This document shows positions 50,101 through 57,874 of a stretch of 64,000 nucleotides of DNA, one piece after another (within the stretch, counting starts at the first letter, position 1; each line of letters begins with the position of its first letter). Source of the DNA: Methylocystis sp. IM3 (GTDB lineage Bacteria > Pseudomonadota > Alphaproteobacteria > Rhizobiales > Beijerinckiaceae); assembly GCF_038070105.1 (NCBI RefSeq), contig NZ_JBBPBZ010000002.1:2368001-2432000 (forward strand). Reading direction: 5' to 3'. The notes under the pieces were generated by a model. It had not been told where the DNA came from. It ran no database searches and saw only the letters and a program-made list of their open reading frames with translations. The translations under genes were made by a program, and so were the position numbers.

Positions 50101-50198
50101 ATGCCCGTGCTGCTATTCTCTGTGGCGTTGGGATTGCTATGCGGCCCGGTCTCGCCTTGCCCGCGAGCCGGGTCTTTTTCAATGATATGTTCCGTCAT
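47190..50198 (-). CDS. SF3 helicase-primase-type replication protein (DUF5906-like)
   Basis: A 1002-residue protein. The C-terminal third is a superfamily 3 (D5/DUF5906-like) helicase. It has Walker A in MRGGKGVGKGFLGRVM (near residue 695), Walker B in CCLLFADEAFYAGDKK and the sensor MASNDDW near 786, followed by a winged-helix-like end. The N-terminal two thirds may include the primase; Cys pairs such as CRMCEG are present, but I did not find a certain catalytic motif. The ATG at 50198 has GGAGG 9 nt upstream. It should unwind or prime replication of the excised island, as P4 alpha does. Confidence 0.8.
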   Translation of the reverse strand: MTEHIIEKDPARGQGETGPHSNPNATENSSTGINGKPHPFAKSVPVSIEMVRFVKEGGPLTKKISLDADGELVSDGSQCRMCEGVQERLPLKDWREFAEILDKTPRDTAYGVGRLKEQFGDSVVVEVIGKVTTGAARSKESISYREGEPAFALLDHDTKEMPDAVRERLDALGGLHGALDHICPELRQAGYICRKSTSSGVYIKKTDEKPGKKFQKDGEHIYLLVRDGSDTKRLLDTLHTRAWANGLGWHMLSKNGSYLSRSIVDRSVSDASRLVFEAPPDLDHPSLTQDRPEPQIHDGLPFDSRKYCLDLTAAESKACADAIAASKARLKPEADKRRKKFEEQRVAEALDRGVDPETAKRMAQQWTKGVLLPDAVLDFRRHKLGFVTVADILACPENYLEKYIPDPLDGDDLHYSSAAKVRQREDGSVYVVSFAHGLVTEYNFRSDDCLDDPAIRARINELHRQTESLDTLSADFAEIKDEAIKLFANSSDNYRGDPKERRYFYTQWKMDAKTLIKRLRQEDDTRRREQEAGRGGNPDDQKVAEINKDHFIAYEGSRIFVFHEKYDNVLERRFYDRIRPKDFEIAHENHRVPVVTANGIHDMGFGQYWLRHPERRQYLGGVVFDPANRHRPDQFNLWSGFRVEAKRGSWKKFRKHLYKVVCRRDKRLFKYLIRWLANAVQHPEKQGEVVIVMRGGKGVGKGFLGRVMVSLFGLHGMHISNAEHLVGKFNQHLQGCCLLFADEAFYAGDKKHIGILNRIITEHSLSIEGKGKDIVESKNYIHMIMASNDDWVIPASRDERRYCVFDVSDEHKQDTVYFGAVQKELDNGGYEAMLYDLQQVDLKNFSVRDYPETEALQDQKLRSLKPEERWLHRILSQGYIRRSDSGLNSMETWHEAVTTDFLYESYEKFAKENGARGWLNPVHFGRFMHDMGFMTKTQSREAFHGEAGRGLDVRVRYNDDRKPAYRLGTLAQAREAFAKATGLALTWPEDEELDGVDEEPSM

Positions 50199-50407
50199 GA
50201 CGCGAAACCTCCGCGCCGTTTTCAGGCGCTTGTCAGATTTGAGAGTTTCGCGACGCCATCGCCCTTGGGGCGATATTGGCTTGGGCAATCGGTATGTCGG
50301 CCCGCTTCTTTCTAGAAGTCCCGGTTCTGCGAGCGCCGGGCGAAGGGTATTCTTCATTGCGACCGCTATTTTCTCCAAGGCGCTCGCCACATGGTTGAAT
50401 GGTTCTC

Positions 50408-51310
50408 TCAGGAGTTGGTGGGAGACGCAGTCTCGGCTGGGTCCTGTATCTCGGTGTCCTCTGCTACTTTCTCAGTGGTTGTGGTGGACTTCTTGGTTGT
50501 AGATTTCTTGGTGGTGGGCTTCTTGGCGGTAGGCGTTTTGGTGGAAGGCTTCCGCTTCACGGATGATCCCCCCAAGGCTGCGTCTTTTCGAACAATTTTT
50601 GCCCATGCTGCATCCACTTTGGTAGCGCCATACTCAGTTTTGTAATGGCGCAACACACCAATGATAGGCCGTTTGACAGCTTCATCGGCAGAGCCCTTGC
50701 GCAGCATTGCGATAAGCTGCTCCGATTCGAATTGTTCGAACCATGAAATGATCGTCTCGACAGGCATGTCATCACCCTCCGCCTTGGTTTTGATCCAGTC
50801 GGTGGCTTCCTCAAGTGCAACCTTCGTGTCTGCGGCAAGCTGAGTCTCGAGTTCCGGATGTTTGACGACCCCCGAGCGTCCTGAGGCGGATGCCTTTGGG
50901 GCTTCGCCACGCATGCTCACTACATCCTTTCGCTCTGTGCGCGGTGTAATTTCTCCGCTCTCGATTTTCTTTTCCAGAAGGTCGTCTGGCAGTTTGGCCA
51001 GTTCGTAGAGGGTCTGGTATGAAGCGGGTAGATTCCGACCATGATCGGAATTTGAAAGCACGGGGTTGCGTGCCACTTTCATCAGTCGCTCTGCCGTATC
51101 TTCCCCAAACGGAAGCTCATCCTTGATCATTTTGAGCCATTCACCGTGCTCCAATTCCTGTTTTGCTTGGATGAGGTTGTGGCCCGTTTCGAGGATCGAA
51201 GCGACTGACTTCTGCCAAGCGGCGGTGATCCTCTCGGCCCACGTTTCGCGGAGCGTCATATTGCTGATGGCGGATGAGGTATCGGCTGCTGGATGAGTTA
51301 AGGAGGTCAT
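50408..51310 (-). CDS. DUF3102 domain protein with basic Thr/Lys tail
   Basis: A 300-residue protein. The N-terminal 150 residues match DUF3102-like island proteins (AAWQKSVASILETGHNLIQA and EHGEWLKMIKDELPFGEDTA), found with phage and island replication genes and possibly ParB-like. The C-terminal 60 residues are Lys/Thr/Pro repeats (TPTAKKPTTKKSTTKKST), which should bind DNA non-specifically. Its start overlaps the stop of the AlpA-like gene as ATGA, and the primase follows. Role in replication or regulation inferred from context. Confidence 0.7.
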   Translation of the reverse strand: MTSLTHPAADTSSAISNMTLRETWAERITAAWQKSVASILETGHNLIQAKQELEHGEWLKMIKDELPFGEDTAERLMKVARNPVLSNSDHGRNLPASYQTLYELAKLPDDLLEKKIESGEITPRTERKDVVSMRGEAPKASASGRSGVVKHPELETQLAADTKVALEEATDWIKTKAEGDDMPVETIISWFEQFESEQLIAMLRKGSADEAVKRPIIGVLRHYKTEYGATKVDAAWAKIVRKDAALGGSSVKRKPSTKTPTAKKPTTKKSTTKKSTTTTEKVAEDTEIQDPAETASPTNS

Positions 51311-51561
51311 TGTCTTGCCTCCCCCACGTCCTTTGTCTCAGAGCGCGATTTGATTGCTTGTTCGGCTTCGGTTTCGGCATTGCGCCGTTCCATAGCGCTG
51401 CGCCATTCGGCAGCGGCTTCATTGCTGATGAGACGGCGGCCACGGACATGCATGACGCGAGGTCCGAGACCCTGACCGAACAAATTGTAAAGGGTGGAGC
51501 GTGAAATCCTGTGCGCGTGACAGAATTCCACGAAGGTGTAGGCGTCTAGGCGGTGTTCCAT
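51307..51561 (-). CDS. AlpA/excisionase-like HTH protein
   Basis: An 84-residue protein with a MerR-type HTH: TFVEFCHAHRISRSTLYNLF, then RVMHVRGRRLISNEAAAEWR. This is the layout of AlpA/Xis proteins, which control excision of islands. GAGG lies 6-8 nt upstream of the ATG. A TGTGTAAT motif (inverted) lies at about 51594-51601, in its upstream region, and may be bound by it or by Int. The stop overlaps DUF3102, coupling the two. Confidence 0.75.
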   Translation of the reverse strand: MEHRLDAYTFVEFCHAHRISRSTLYNLFGQGLGPRVMHVRGRRLISNEAAAEWRSAMERRNAETEAEQAIKSRSETKDVGEARQ

Positions 51562-51588
51562 TTCGTCCTCTTTGGATGCGAGAGGACT

Positions 51589-51604
51589 CCCTAATTACAC
51601 ACGC
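51589..51604 (-). promoter_or_regulatory. Inverted TGTGTAAT motif upstream of the AlpA-like gene
   Basis: The plus strand reads CTAATTACACACGCGCC, whose complement matches the GCGTGTGTAATT core of the repeats at both island ends (30678 and 53566). It lies about 30 nt from the AlpA start, suiting autoregulation or accessory binding. Confidence 0.5.
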
Positions 51605-51698
51605 GCCGAGCGCCTGTCTAAAGCCCCGATCATCGTAAAATCGGGGCGGAGACAAATAGGATGAAAGTCTTAGGATTTGTCTGCGCTCCAAAACGGAA

Positions 51699-51719
51699 AG
51701 GCCGCCAGAGCGGCGGCCT
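51699..51719 (-). terminator. Stem-loop after the integrase operon
   Basis: An 8-bp perfect stem (AGGCCGCC/GGCGGCCT, 5-nt loop) is followed on the minus strand by TTCCGTTTT. It lies 35 nt after the stop of the 51754 gene and before the AlpA promoter, so it probably terminates the integrase transcript. The T-run is interrupted. Confidence 0.55.
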
Positions 51720-51753
51720 CTTAGTGTAAACCTTGGCGTTGAGGGCTATCGGG

Positions 51754-52284
51754 TCAGGAACGCAGATGGCGCTTTTTGAGGCGCTGTCTCAATTTCCGCA
51801 TGGGATTATGCCTACCTGTGTAAGCGTTCTCTATAGTATTTGCATCCATTTCTTCATTCTCGGCAACTTGCTGAATAGCGTCTGCGACGCTCATTCCATA
51901 GCCTTTGACCCTTTCCTCCACTTCCTGGCAGGCAAAGATTAACTCGCGTTCCGAGCGGGTCATTCTATAGAGTGGGGTGCGTCGCATATCCTTACGAACG
52001 CCCTTGATCAATCCATGGCGTTCGAAAAGATCACGGATGAAGGGCCGCATTTCTTTCGGGAGCGGCTCTGATTGCATCAGATCGAGCAATGGCGCGAAAT
52101 CACGGGTCTGATCAACTTCGATGCATACTTTTAGCCATGCTTTGTAATTATAAAAGCGATTCATATCGTCATCGAGGTGGAAAAGAAGATTTACCTCGTC
52201 CTCCAAGGCTTCCTCATCCGACATAAATTCATTTGGATCATATTCGATCTGCGACTCGATCTTCTGCGTTCGGCGCTTAGTCAT
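51754..52284 (-). CDS. Small island protein after the integrase
   Basis: A 176-residue soluble protein with charged helices (DPNEFMSDEEALEDEVNLLF, ERHGLIKGVRKDMRRTPLYR). It has no cysteine motif, HTH or enzyme signature I can name. It is translated with the integrase: an upstream TTG start overlaps the int stop, and the ATG at 52284 is 13 nt after it. A role in excision or regulation is inferred only from position. Confidence 0.55.
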   Translation of the reverse strand: MTKRRTQKIESQIEYDPNEFMSDEEALEDEVNLLFHLDDDMNRFYNYKAWLKVCIEVDQTRDFAPLLDLMQSEPLPKEMRPFIRDLFERHGLIKGVRKDMRRTPLYRMTRSERELIFACQEVEERVKGYGMSVADAIQQVAENEEMDANTIENAYTGRHNPMRKLRQRLKKRHLRS

Positions 52285-52297
52285 GACGCTGCCCAAC

Positions 52298-53548
52298 TTA
52301 CTCTTCTCGGCCAAACCCGAATTCCGGAAGCTTGTTGCGGACTGTCTCGGCGATGTAATCGTCGCTTAAATGCGCATAATGCTTTGTTGTCATACGCGCG
52401 TCCGCGTGACCCAATTGAGCGGCGATAACATCCAATGGTGCGCCCTTCTGCGCCAATGCCGAAGCATAACTGTGCCTCAAAATGTGAAAGGTCGCGGGAG
52501 GATCGATTTTCGCGCGTTCACAGGCACGGGCAAGGGGACGGGCTTGATGTGAAGCGCCCCAAGGCGCGCCATCCGGACGCAGGAAAACAATATCATTCGG
52601 CTGTCGCCCTTCCGTGAGCCGCCTGAAGAGCCCCCTGCCCTCTTCGGTCAGCGCGACGTGGCGCGGCTTTCCCGACTTAGTCTTCCCAACCGTCAGCTTG
52701 TTAGCAGCGGCGGTGAAATCCCCGCAACGCAACCTAATCAATTCGCCGTATCGAAGGCCGGTTAAAAGAGCGCCTTGAACAAGGTCAGCGAATCCCGGGT
52801 CGCAAGCGGCTACAAGGCGCGCCGCTTCATCGGGCGTGAGGTAATGGACTTTGGCAGTGTCGGCCTCGCGGAACGGCTTTACTGCGCGCCACGCCGTGTC
52901 GTTGGTGACACGCCCTTCGGTAAATGCATAGTTGAGCGCCGCTTTCAGAATCGTAAGTGTTCGGTTCGCGGTGGACCGTCGCCTTCGTATTTCCTCCTCG
53001 GTTTCGGGATGCGCCAAGGCGCGGGCGGGCCGGCCTTTCTTGCCCCTCGTCAGGCGGGGACGGGCGGCGAGCGCCGCGAGCCAATCTCGCAACTCTCTTG
53101 TGGTCAAGCTATCTACCCGGCGATGACCGAGCGCCGGACCAATGTCGTTTTTTACGCGATTGCGGGCGGTAGCGGCGCTTTTGCGGTGGGCTTCGAGGAA
53201 CTTCAGGTAATCCTCAAGCGCCTGCGCCATGGATAGCGGCGCGCCCGGTTCAACCGCAGCAGCGGCGTCGCCGCCGCTCGCCCAGCGCCGGGCGGCATCT
53301 TGCGCCTCTGCCCAGCTTAGAATTGTTTTCCCGTTGGCGGGGTGAATGTCGTCGGCGTCGGCGAGGGTCTCGCCCATATACTTTCCCGCCACGCGACGCC
53401 GGGCAACCCAAACCCCGACTTTGCTGCCCTTTCGGTAGCCAAGGTGCAGATCGCGCCCTATCGAGGCGTAATAGGGCACACCGCGCGGCGCGAGCTTGGC
53501 GCGCTCACTTTTGCTATCGAGGCGCACGGCTTTGGTCTTCTTCGCCAC
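52298..53548 (-). CDS. int: Tyrosine-type integrase of the island
   Basis: A 416-residue site-specific recombinase. The N-terminal arm-binding region (to about residue 90) precedes a SAM-like core-binding domain and the catalytic domain. Active-site residues are visible: Arg in TGLRYGELIRL, H-x-x-R in HILRHSYASALAQ, and Tyr in HYAHL near the end. It lies beside attR and should recombine tRNA-Glu att sites. I chose the GTG at 53548 (VAKKTKAVRL) since the preceding 25 residues read through the TGTGTAAT repeat. Confidence 0.93.
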   Translation of the reverse strand: MAKKTKAVRLDSKSERAKLAPRGVPYYASIGRDLHLGYRKGSKVGVWVARRRVAGKYMGETLADADDIHPANGKTILSWAEAQDAARRWASGGDAAAAVEPGAPLSMAQALEDYLKFLEAHRKSAATARNRVKNDIGPALGHRRVDSLTTRELRDWLAALAARPRLTRGKKGRPARALAHPETEEEIRRRRSTANRTLTILKAALNYAFTEGRVTNDTAWRAVKPFREADTAKVHYLTPDEAARLVAACDPGFADLVQGALLTGLRYGELIRLRCGDFTAAANKLTVGKTKSGKPRHVALTEEGRGLFRRLTEGRQPNDIVFLRPDGAPWGASHQARPLARACERAKIDPPATFHILRHSYASALAQKGAPLDVIAAQLGHADARMTTKHYAHLSDDYIAETVRNKLPEFGFGREE

Positions 53549-53565
53549 TGTAGCAGGACCCCTTT

Positions 53566-53586
53566 GTGTGTAATTTTGTGTAATAT
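53566..53586 (+). promoter_or_regulatory. TGTGTAAT double repeat, right end of the island
   Basis: A 21-bp unit beginning GTGTGTAATTTTGTGTAATA is identical to 30678-30698 at the left end. Inverted part-copies follow near 53661-53677. It is just before the integrase start, so it could be an Int arm site and part of the int promoter. Confidence 0.6.
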
Positions 53587-53702
53587 GCGCACCTATATAG
53601 CCCAATACAAGGACGGGCGGCACCGGAACCGCTTCCAGCTATACGTTATTATATCAACATGTTAAATTACACGCGCATGAACGGTAATGGACGCTGACAT
53701 GA

Positions 53703-53748
53703 CCCTCTCACGGCGAAAACAGGGGTTCGAGTCCCCTAGGGAGCGCCA
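53703..53748 (+). other. attR: 46-bp copy of the tRNA-Glu 3' end
   Basis: A perfect copy of 30596-30641. The 5' half of the tRNA is absent, so this is the attachment remnant, not a gene. The sequence after it (GACCAATCC) returns to the chromosome. Confidence 0.93.
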
Positions 53749-53886
53749 GACCAATCCAGAGACTTGTTGTGAGAACCGCGTGCGGAGGTCCCGCTTGCGC
53801 GAGGCGCGCAACAACGCCTGATCAAATGCGTCCGCTGCTTCCGGGCGCCAGTCGGTGTGGCGCCCGGATTTTCCTGCCCGTCTGTC

Positions 53887-54636
53887 TTAGTTCATGAAAC
53901 ATTCGTTCAGCGTGGCGTTCTTGCCTGTCAGCTGGATGGTCAGATAGCGCCCCGCGCCGGGGGGCGCGCCAACCGGGATGATGCTGCCATTCTGCACGTT
54001 TTGCGAGCAGAACTTGAAAGCCTCCTGCTGGCAGGGATAAGGCCCCACGAACTGAAAACCGAAGGGAGCGCTGGAAGCTGACGCCTGCGTGATGGGGCAG
54101 GAGCACATGATCTCGTCGTTCTTGAGCTGCCCCACTCCCGGAAAACTCTTCCCAATGGTGCTCGTGAAGCATGTCCCACCATCGCATTGAGCGTAGCCAG
54201 CCGTGGAGCCGCCGGGGCATGTATAAAGCGCCTGATTGGCCGCCGGATTATCCTTCAGAATCGATGACGGCAGGCTGTAGGTGCTCACCATGTAACCGTT
54301 GCCGGCCCCTTCTGCGTTATAATCGCAGATGTTTTTCTGAACCTTCGTACCCGGCGGATAATACAGGGGCGGCGCGCTGATGCTGTCGCCCCGCTTGACC
54401 TGGCATTTCGCGTAAGCGACTTCCTGATAGACGAAAGAGGTCGCGGTCGCGCAGAGCGCATAGGTCTGGTTTTTACAGATGACATAAGGCTGGCCCGCCG
54501 TACTCCTGAGCCGCGCCAATTCCCCGAGCAATACGTCGGATAGTTGCGCGCCATTCGCGGCGCCGGCCAACAAGGCCAAGGAACAGAGGACGAGCGGGAA
54601 ACCCCCCAATTTTTTATATGCCTGCATAATCTTCAT
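53887..54636 (-). CDS. Cys-rich exported protein, unknown
   Basis: A 249-residue protein with a signal peptide (LGGFPLVLCSLALLAGAANG), and then about 15 cysteines over the mature part, for example CKNQTYALCATATSFVYQEV and CDGGTCFTSTIG. Disulfide-bonded periplasmic or extracellular protein expected. The start at 54636 has GAGG upstream. No family recognised. It is the first gene after attR, in a run of exported proteins. Confidence 0.6.
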   Translation of the reverse strand: MKIMQAYKKLGGFPLVLCSLALLAGAANGAQLSDVLLGELARLRSTAGQPYVICKNQTYALCATATSFVYQEVAYAKCQVKRGDSISAPPLYYPPGTKVQKNICDYNAEGAGNGYMVSTYSLPSSILKDNPAANQALYTCPGGSTAGYAQCDGGTCFTSTIGKSFPGVGQLKNDEIMCSCPITQASASSAPFGFQFVGPYPCQQEAFKFCSQNVQNGSIIPVGAPPGAGRYLTIQLTGKNATLNECFMN

Positions 54637-54762
54637 TTTCTTCGCCTCGAAGCGCCGGACAGGAGCCCGGAACCTATAAGACACAGCGAAGAGCAGGCCA
54701 ATGGCCAAACATTACCTTTTGTTACACCTCGCGCCAGAAAGAACGGCGAGGTCCGAGGCGGA

Positions 54763-55137
54763 TCAACGGCAATAATAGGATGGCTGGACCCTCTGGTAAC
54801 GCACCCAGTCGCCGCCGGGGCTATAATTGATTTGGTTTGCAATGCATTTGCGCCCGACGCGGACGAAGGGAGTCGTATAGCCCCACGGATATTCAGCCGT
54901 GCTGGAGGGATACCCAGTTTCCGGATCGTAGCTCCAGGGGGCGGAAAAACCCCAGTCGCGTATCGCGGGCGCGCGAGACCAGTCCTCGCGGCGCCACCCC
55001 TCCTCGACCCATGGCCCGAGGCGCTGGGCCGCAGGGGCCGACCACCAGCGCCGGCCCCGCGCCGCCGACGACTCCGGGGATAGCAGCACGGCCACAAGCA
55101 TGAGAAGGCAAGCGGCGCGCAAGGGACGTAGGGACAT
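54763..55137 (-). CDS. Small exported Trp/Tyr-rich protein
   Basis: A 124-residue protein with a signal peptide (PLRAACLLMLVAVLLSPESS) and a Trp/Tyr-rich mature domain (WWSAPAAQRLGPWVEEGWRR, then RKCIANQINYSPGGDWVRYQ). It has two cysteines that could pair. No family recognised. It is leftward, 126 nt upstream of the Cys-rich gene. Confidence 0.55.
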   Translation of the reverse strand: MSLRPLRAACLLMLVAVLLSPESSAARGRRWWSAPAAQRLGPWVEEGWRREDWSRAPAIRDWGFSAPWSYDPETGYPSSTAEYPWGYTTPFVRVGRKCIANQINYSPGGDWVRYQRVQPSYYCR

Positions 55138-55591
55138 GACAACCTCCGGAGGCGCCAGCTAGACGCGTTTTGCGCGCGATGTAAACTCGCCCTGCTCACA
55201 AACAGCGCGACGGGCAGGCCGTATCAGGTCGCGAGGCCGGCCGGAATGCTCCGTGCGAGATCATTATCGGCGCCGCAATGGCGCTGCGCACGGACGCCGG
55301 GATCCCTGCTCCGGAAATCGACGCCGAAATCGCCGCCCCCGCGCAGCCCCCAGACCAAATCGCACCGATTTCTCTGATTTGCCGTTTCTCCGCGCCCATC
55401 CGCGGCGCCACATCGCGCTCGCGAGAAGGCCCCCCCTCGCTTGGATCGGGTGTTGCAAATTTGAAACATACCTCCATTTTGTAACTTACTGTAATGTTAA
55501 CTCTTGAATATGAAACACTTTTTCGCAATTCTAACGGATCGTCACCCGCCCGAACTATTGCCCCTGTTCACATATAGAGAGGATACCAGGT
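55138..55591. other. Intergenic region upstream of the PhoD gene
   Basis: No gene accepted. It holds divergent promoters for the leftward exported protein and the rightward phosphatase. The last 130 nt (55450-55580) are AT-rich and promoter-like, but I could not fix -35/-10 boxes. Confidence 0.35.
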
Positions 55592-57631
55592 ATGAATTTC
55601 AGGTCCGCGTTCCATCTTTCGATGATCTCTCTCTCTCTTGGAATAGGCGGCCTCGAAGCCCGCGCGCAGCCCTTGCGTCCGGCCTTTGTCGCAGTATCCG
55701 CGGGCGACGTCACCGATACCGCTTCGATCATCTGGACGCAGATCGGATATGCCGACGGCACGATTCAGACCTCCGCCCCGGCTGAATTGCTGAAGGCCGA
55801 AGTTGCTACGGACCCCGCGTTTTTCAGGATCATTTTCACGTCGAGCGCCAGCACCGACCCCAACAACGGCAATTCGGCCAAATTCCTCGTCGGCAAACTC
55901 GCAGCGAACACGCGTTATTATTATCGTTTCAGCGTCACGCGCAATGGCGTCATCTACCGGAGCCAGACGGGGAAGTTCACGACCAATCCCGACAGGACCA
56001 CAGCAGCGCCTTTCGCAATCGGTTTCTCAGGCGACTATGATGCAAAATACCGCCCTTACGCCCTGCTGAATAATTTTGGCGCTCAGGGCGGGTCCATCGG
56101 CCTGCGCCAGTTCGTCAACCTCGGCGACATCATCTACGAGACCAACGCCAAAGGCTCGGAGGCCCTGCCAGGGGCCAAGGGATCGCCGGAAGAAAAAGCC
56201 GGAAACGAACTGACGCCTCTCAGTCCTGCCCTGACAAAACCCGATCTGAACAGGTTTTACAGAAAATATCTCGAAGAAGCCACGGGCGTAAACAGCGCCA
56301 CCGGACAGCTTTCCGTCTTGCCGGCCCTGCAGCAAGGCGTAAAAAACATGCTCGCCTCGCAGGGCGTCTATACGCTGCTCGACAACCACGAGCTTTATAA
56401 CGCCATGATCTCCGGCGGCGCGTCGAAATATTCCATCAAGGAAAACTACCTCGACGGCGAAACCGATCCGGCCTACCAGCCTCCGCCGGATTCCCAATGC
56501 TTCGCCATGGAGTCGCCGCTGCCCCTCGTTCCGCCGCCGGCGCCCAAGACGAGATGGATCCGATGCCTGAAAGACGCCGGCGCCAATGCCGGGGCGAGCT
56601 TCGTCAACAGGAGCAACTCCTTCCAGGCGATGATCAAGGCCTTTTACAATACTCAGGCCACGTCGATAAACTTGAACGGACTACCGGGCGCCCTGACTCC
56701 GGTAAATTTACTGGGCGCGACGCCGACTATCCAGGCGCCGGACGATCCACGAACGAACGGCACGGTCCAAAACTACTTCGCGCGTCCGTGGGGCGCCAAT
56801 ATCCGATATATCCAGCTCGACGACAGATCATATCGCGACGCGCGAATGGTCAACGTAAGCCCGATCGTCGCAAACGATCCCAGGCGGACGATGCTGGGAA
56901 AGACGCAGCTGGCATGGTTCAAGCAGCAGCTCCTCGACGCCCGGGACGCGGGGGTCAAATGGAAAATCGTCGCACTTTCCACGCCCATCGACATATGGGT
57001 CGATTTTTCCACCAAGGCGCTGGACAACAAGAGCTGGGTGGGCGGCTACAATTATGAAAGAAACGACATAATGAAGTTCATCGCGGACAACGGCGTCAAG
57101 AATGTCGTTTTCCTGACGACGGACGATCATCTGTCTCGCGCGACGAAGCTCACCTATCAGCCGGCTGGAGCCAAAGCGGGAAATCCCTGGGTCGAGGTTC
57201 CCTACACGATTCAGATTCTTGCCGGTCCCGCAGGCGCCGTCGGTCCTTATCAGAACGCTATGGATCCCAATTATAACGGCTTTGGGATCGACGCCTCGCG
57301 GAAAATCCTCAATGCCTATGACAAGGAAATTACCAAGAATGGCGCGCCGCCCATCGGCCTTATGGGTTATCCGGGCTTGTCGGTCCTCTACCGGGAGGGG
57401 GACCCCAACGCAGCGAGGGCCCCGCAGGGAGTGGACTTCCTACACGGCACGAGTTTCAACTACGTCTCCATCGCCTGGGACGCCAATGCTAAAATGACGG
57501 TCTCCTATTGGGGCGTCGACGCCTATGCGCCGGACGCCTATCCGGCGCCGTGCGCAACCCTCCTGTCAGCCAATTGCGTGCGGCCACCCAGAAAACTCAT
57601 TGAGTTTGCGCTCGTCCCGACCAATCCCTAG
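55592..57631 (+). CDS. PhoD-like alkaline phosphatase/metallophosphatase, exported
   Basis: A 679-residue exported protein with a signal peptide (residues 1-25, ending ARAQ). An N-terminal fibronectin-like domain (RPAFVAVSAGDVTDTASIIW) precedes a PhoD catalytic domain with FVNLGDIIYE, LLDNHELYN, YIQLDDRSYRD and LTTDDHLSR, whose Asp/His residues should bind the metals. Phosphomono- or diesters are likely substrates. GAGAGG precedes the ATG by about 9 nt. It lies among genes for exported proteins next to T2SS genes, and could be a secreted substrate. Confidence 0.85.
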   Translation: MNFRSAFHLSMISLSLGIGGLEARAQPLRPAFVAVSAGDVTDTASIIWTQIGYADGTIQTSAPAELLKAEVATDPAFFRIIFTSSASTDPNNGNSAKFLVGKLAANTRYYYRFSVTRNGVIYRSQTGKFTTNPDRTTAAPFAIGFSGDYDAKYRPYALLNNFGAQGGSIGLRQFVNLGDIIYETNAKGSEALPGAKGSPEEKAGNELTPLSPALTKPDLNRFYRKYLEEATGVNSATGQLSVLPALQQGVKNMLASQGVYTLLDNHELYNAMISGGASKYSIKENYLDGETDPAYQPPPDSQCFAMESPLPLVPPPAPKTRWIRCLKDAGANAGASFVNRSNSFQAMIKAFYNTQATSINLNGLPGALTPVNLLGATPTIQAPDDPRTNGTVQNYFARPWGANIRYIQLDDRSYRDARMVNVSPIVANDPRRTMLGKTQLAWFKQQLLDARDAGVKWKIVALSTPIDIWVDFSTKALDNKSWVGGYNYERNDIMKFIADNGVKNVVFLTTDDHLSRATKLTYQPAGAKAGNPWVEVPYTIQILAGPAGAVGPYQNAMDPNYNGFGIDASRKILNAYDKEITKNGAPPIGLMGYPGLSVLYREGDPNAARAPQGVDFLHGTSFNYVSIAWDANAKMTVSYWGVDAYAPDAYPAPCATLLSANCVRPPRKLIEFALVPTNP

Positions 57632-57812
57632 TCGATGCGAAATCATGGATGTTCATCGAACCGGCGGACGTCCATTCGCCTTACCTTAAAGGCACATTTT
57701 GACGATTGGCGCGACGGCGCTTTCACTCGTCGCGCGGGTCTTCAACCATCAAAAGCCCGGTGAACAAAGCCGCTCACGGCGCATCATTTCCGAGTTTGAC
57801 CGAGCCGATCCG

Positions 57813-57849
57813 GGAAAAAAAAGCGCCCGCCAGAATATGGCGGGCGCTT
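57813..57849 (-). terminator. Rho-independent terminator of the GlcG/HbpS-like gene
   Basis: A 12-bp stem (AAGCGCCCGCCA / TGGCGGGCGCTT, 5-nt loop) is followed on the minus strand by a run of eight T. It lies 25 nt after the stop at 57875 of the leftward gene. It may also slow readthrough from the phosphatase. Confidence 0.85.
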
Positions 57850-57874
57850 CGAAAATTACACTAAGTCCACGCCG

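Larger units (their letters stand above)
30596..53748. mobile_element. Integrated genomic island in tRNA-Glu, about 23.1 kb
   Basis: It is bounded by a 46-bp perfect direct repeat at 30596-30641 and 53703-53748. The left copy is the 3' end of the intact tRNA-Glu. The right copy carries only the tRNA 3' part. The integrase gene is next to the right copy. Next to the integrase come an AlpA-like regulator, DUF3102 and a primase-helicase, on one strand. The interior is AT-richer than the flanks and carries an IS66 element and broken genes. No capsid, tail, relaxase or mating-pair genes were found, so it may need a helper to move or may be cryptic. Confidence 0.93.

Noticed and set aside
53703..53748. 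A second tRNA-Glu gene
   Set aside because: Only the 3' part is present; the 5' acceptor, D-arm and anticodon stem 5' side are missing, so it is the attR copy.
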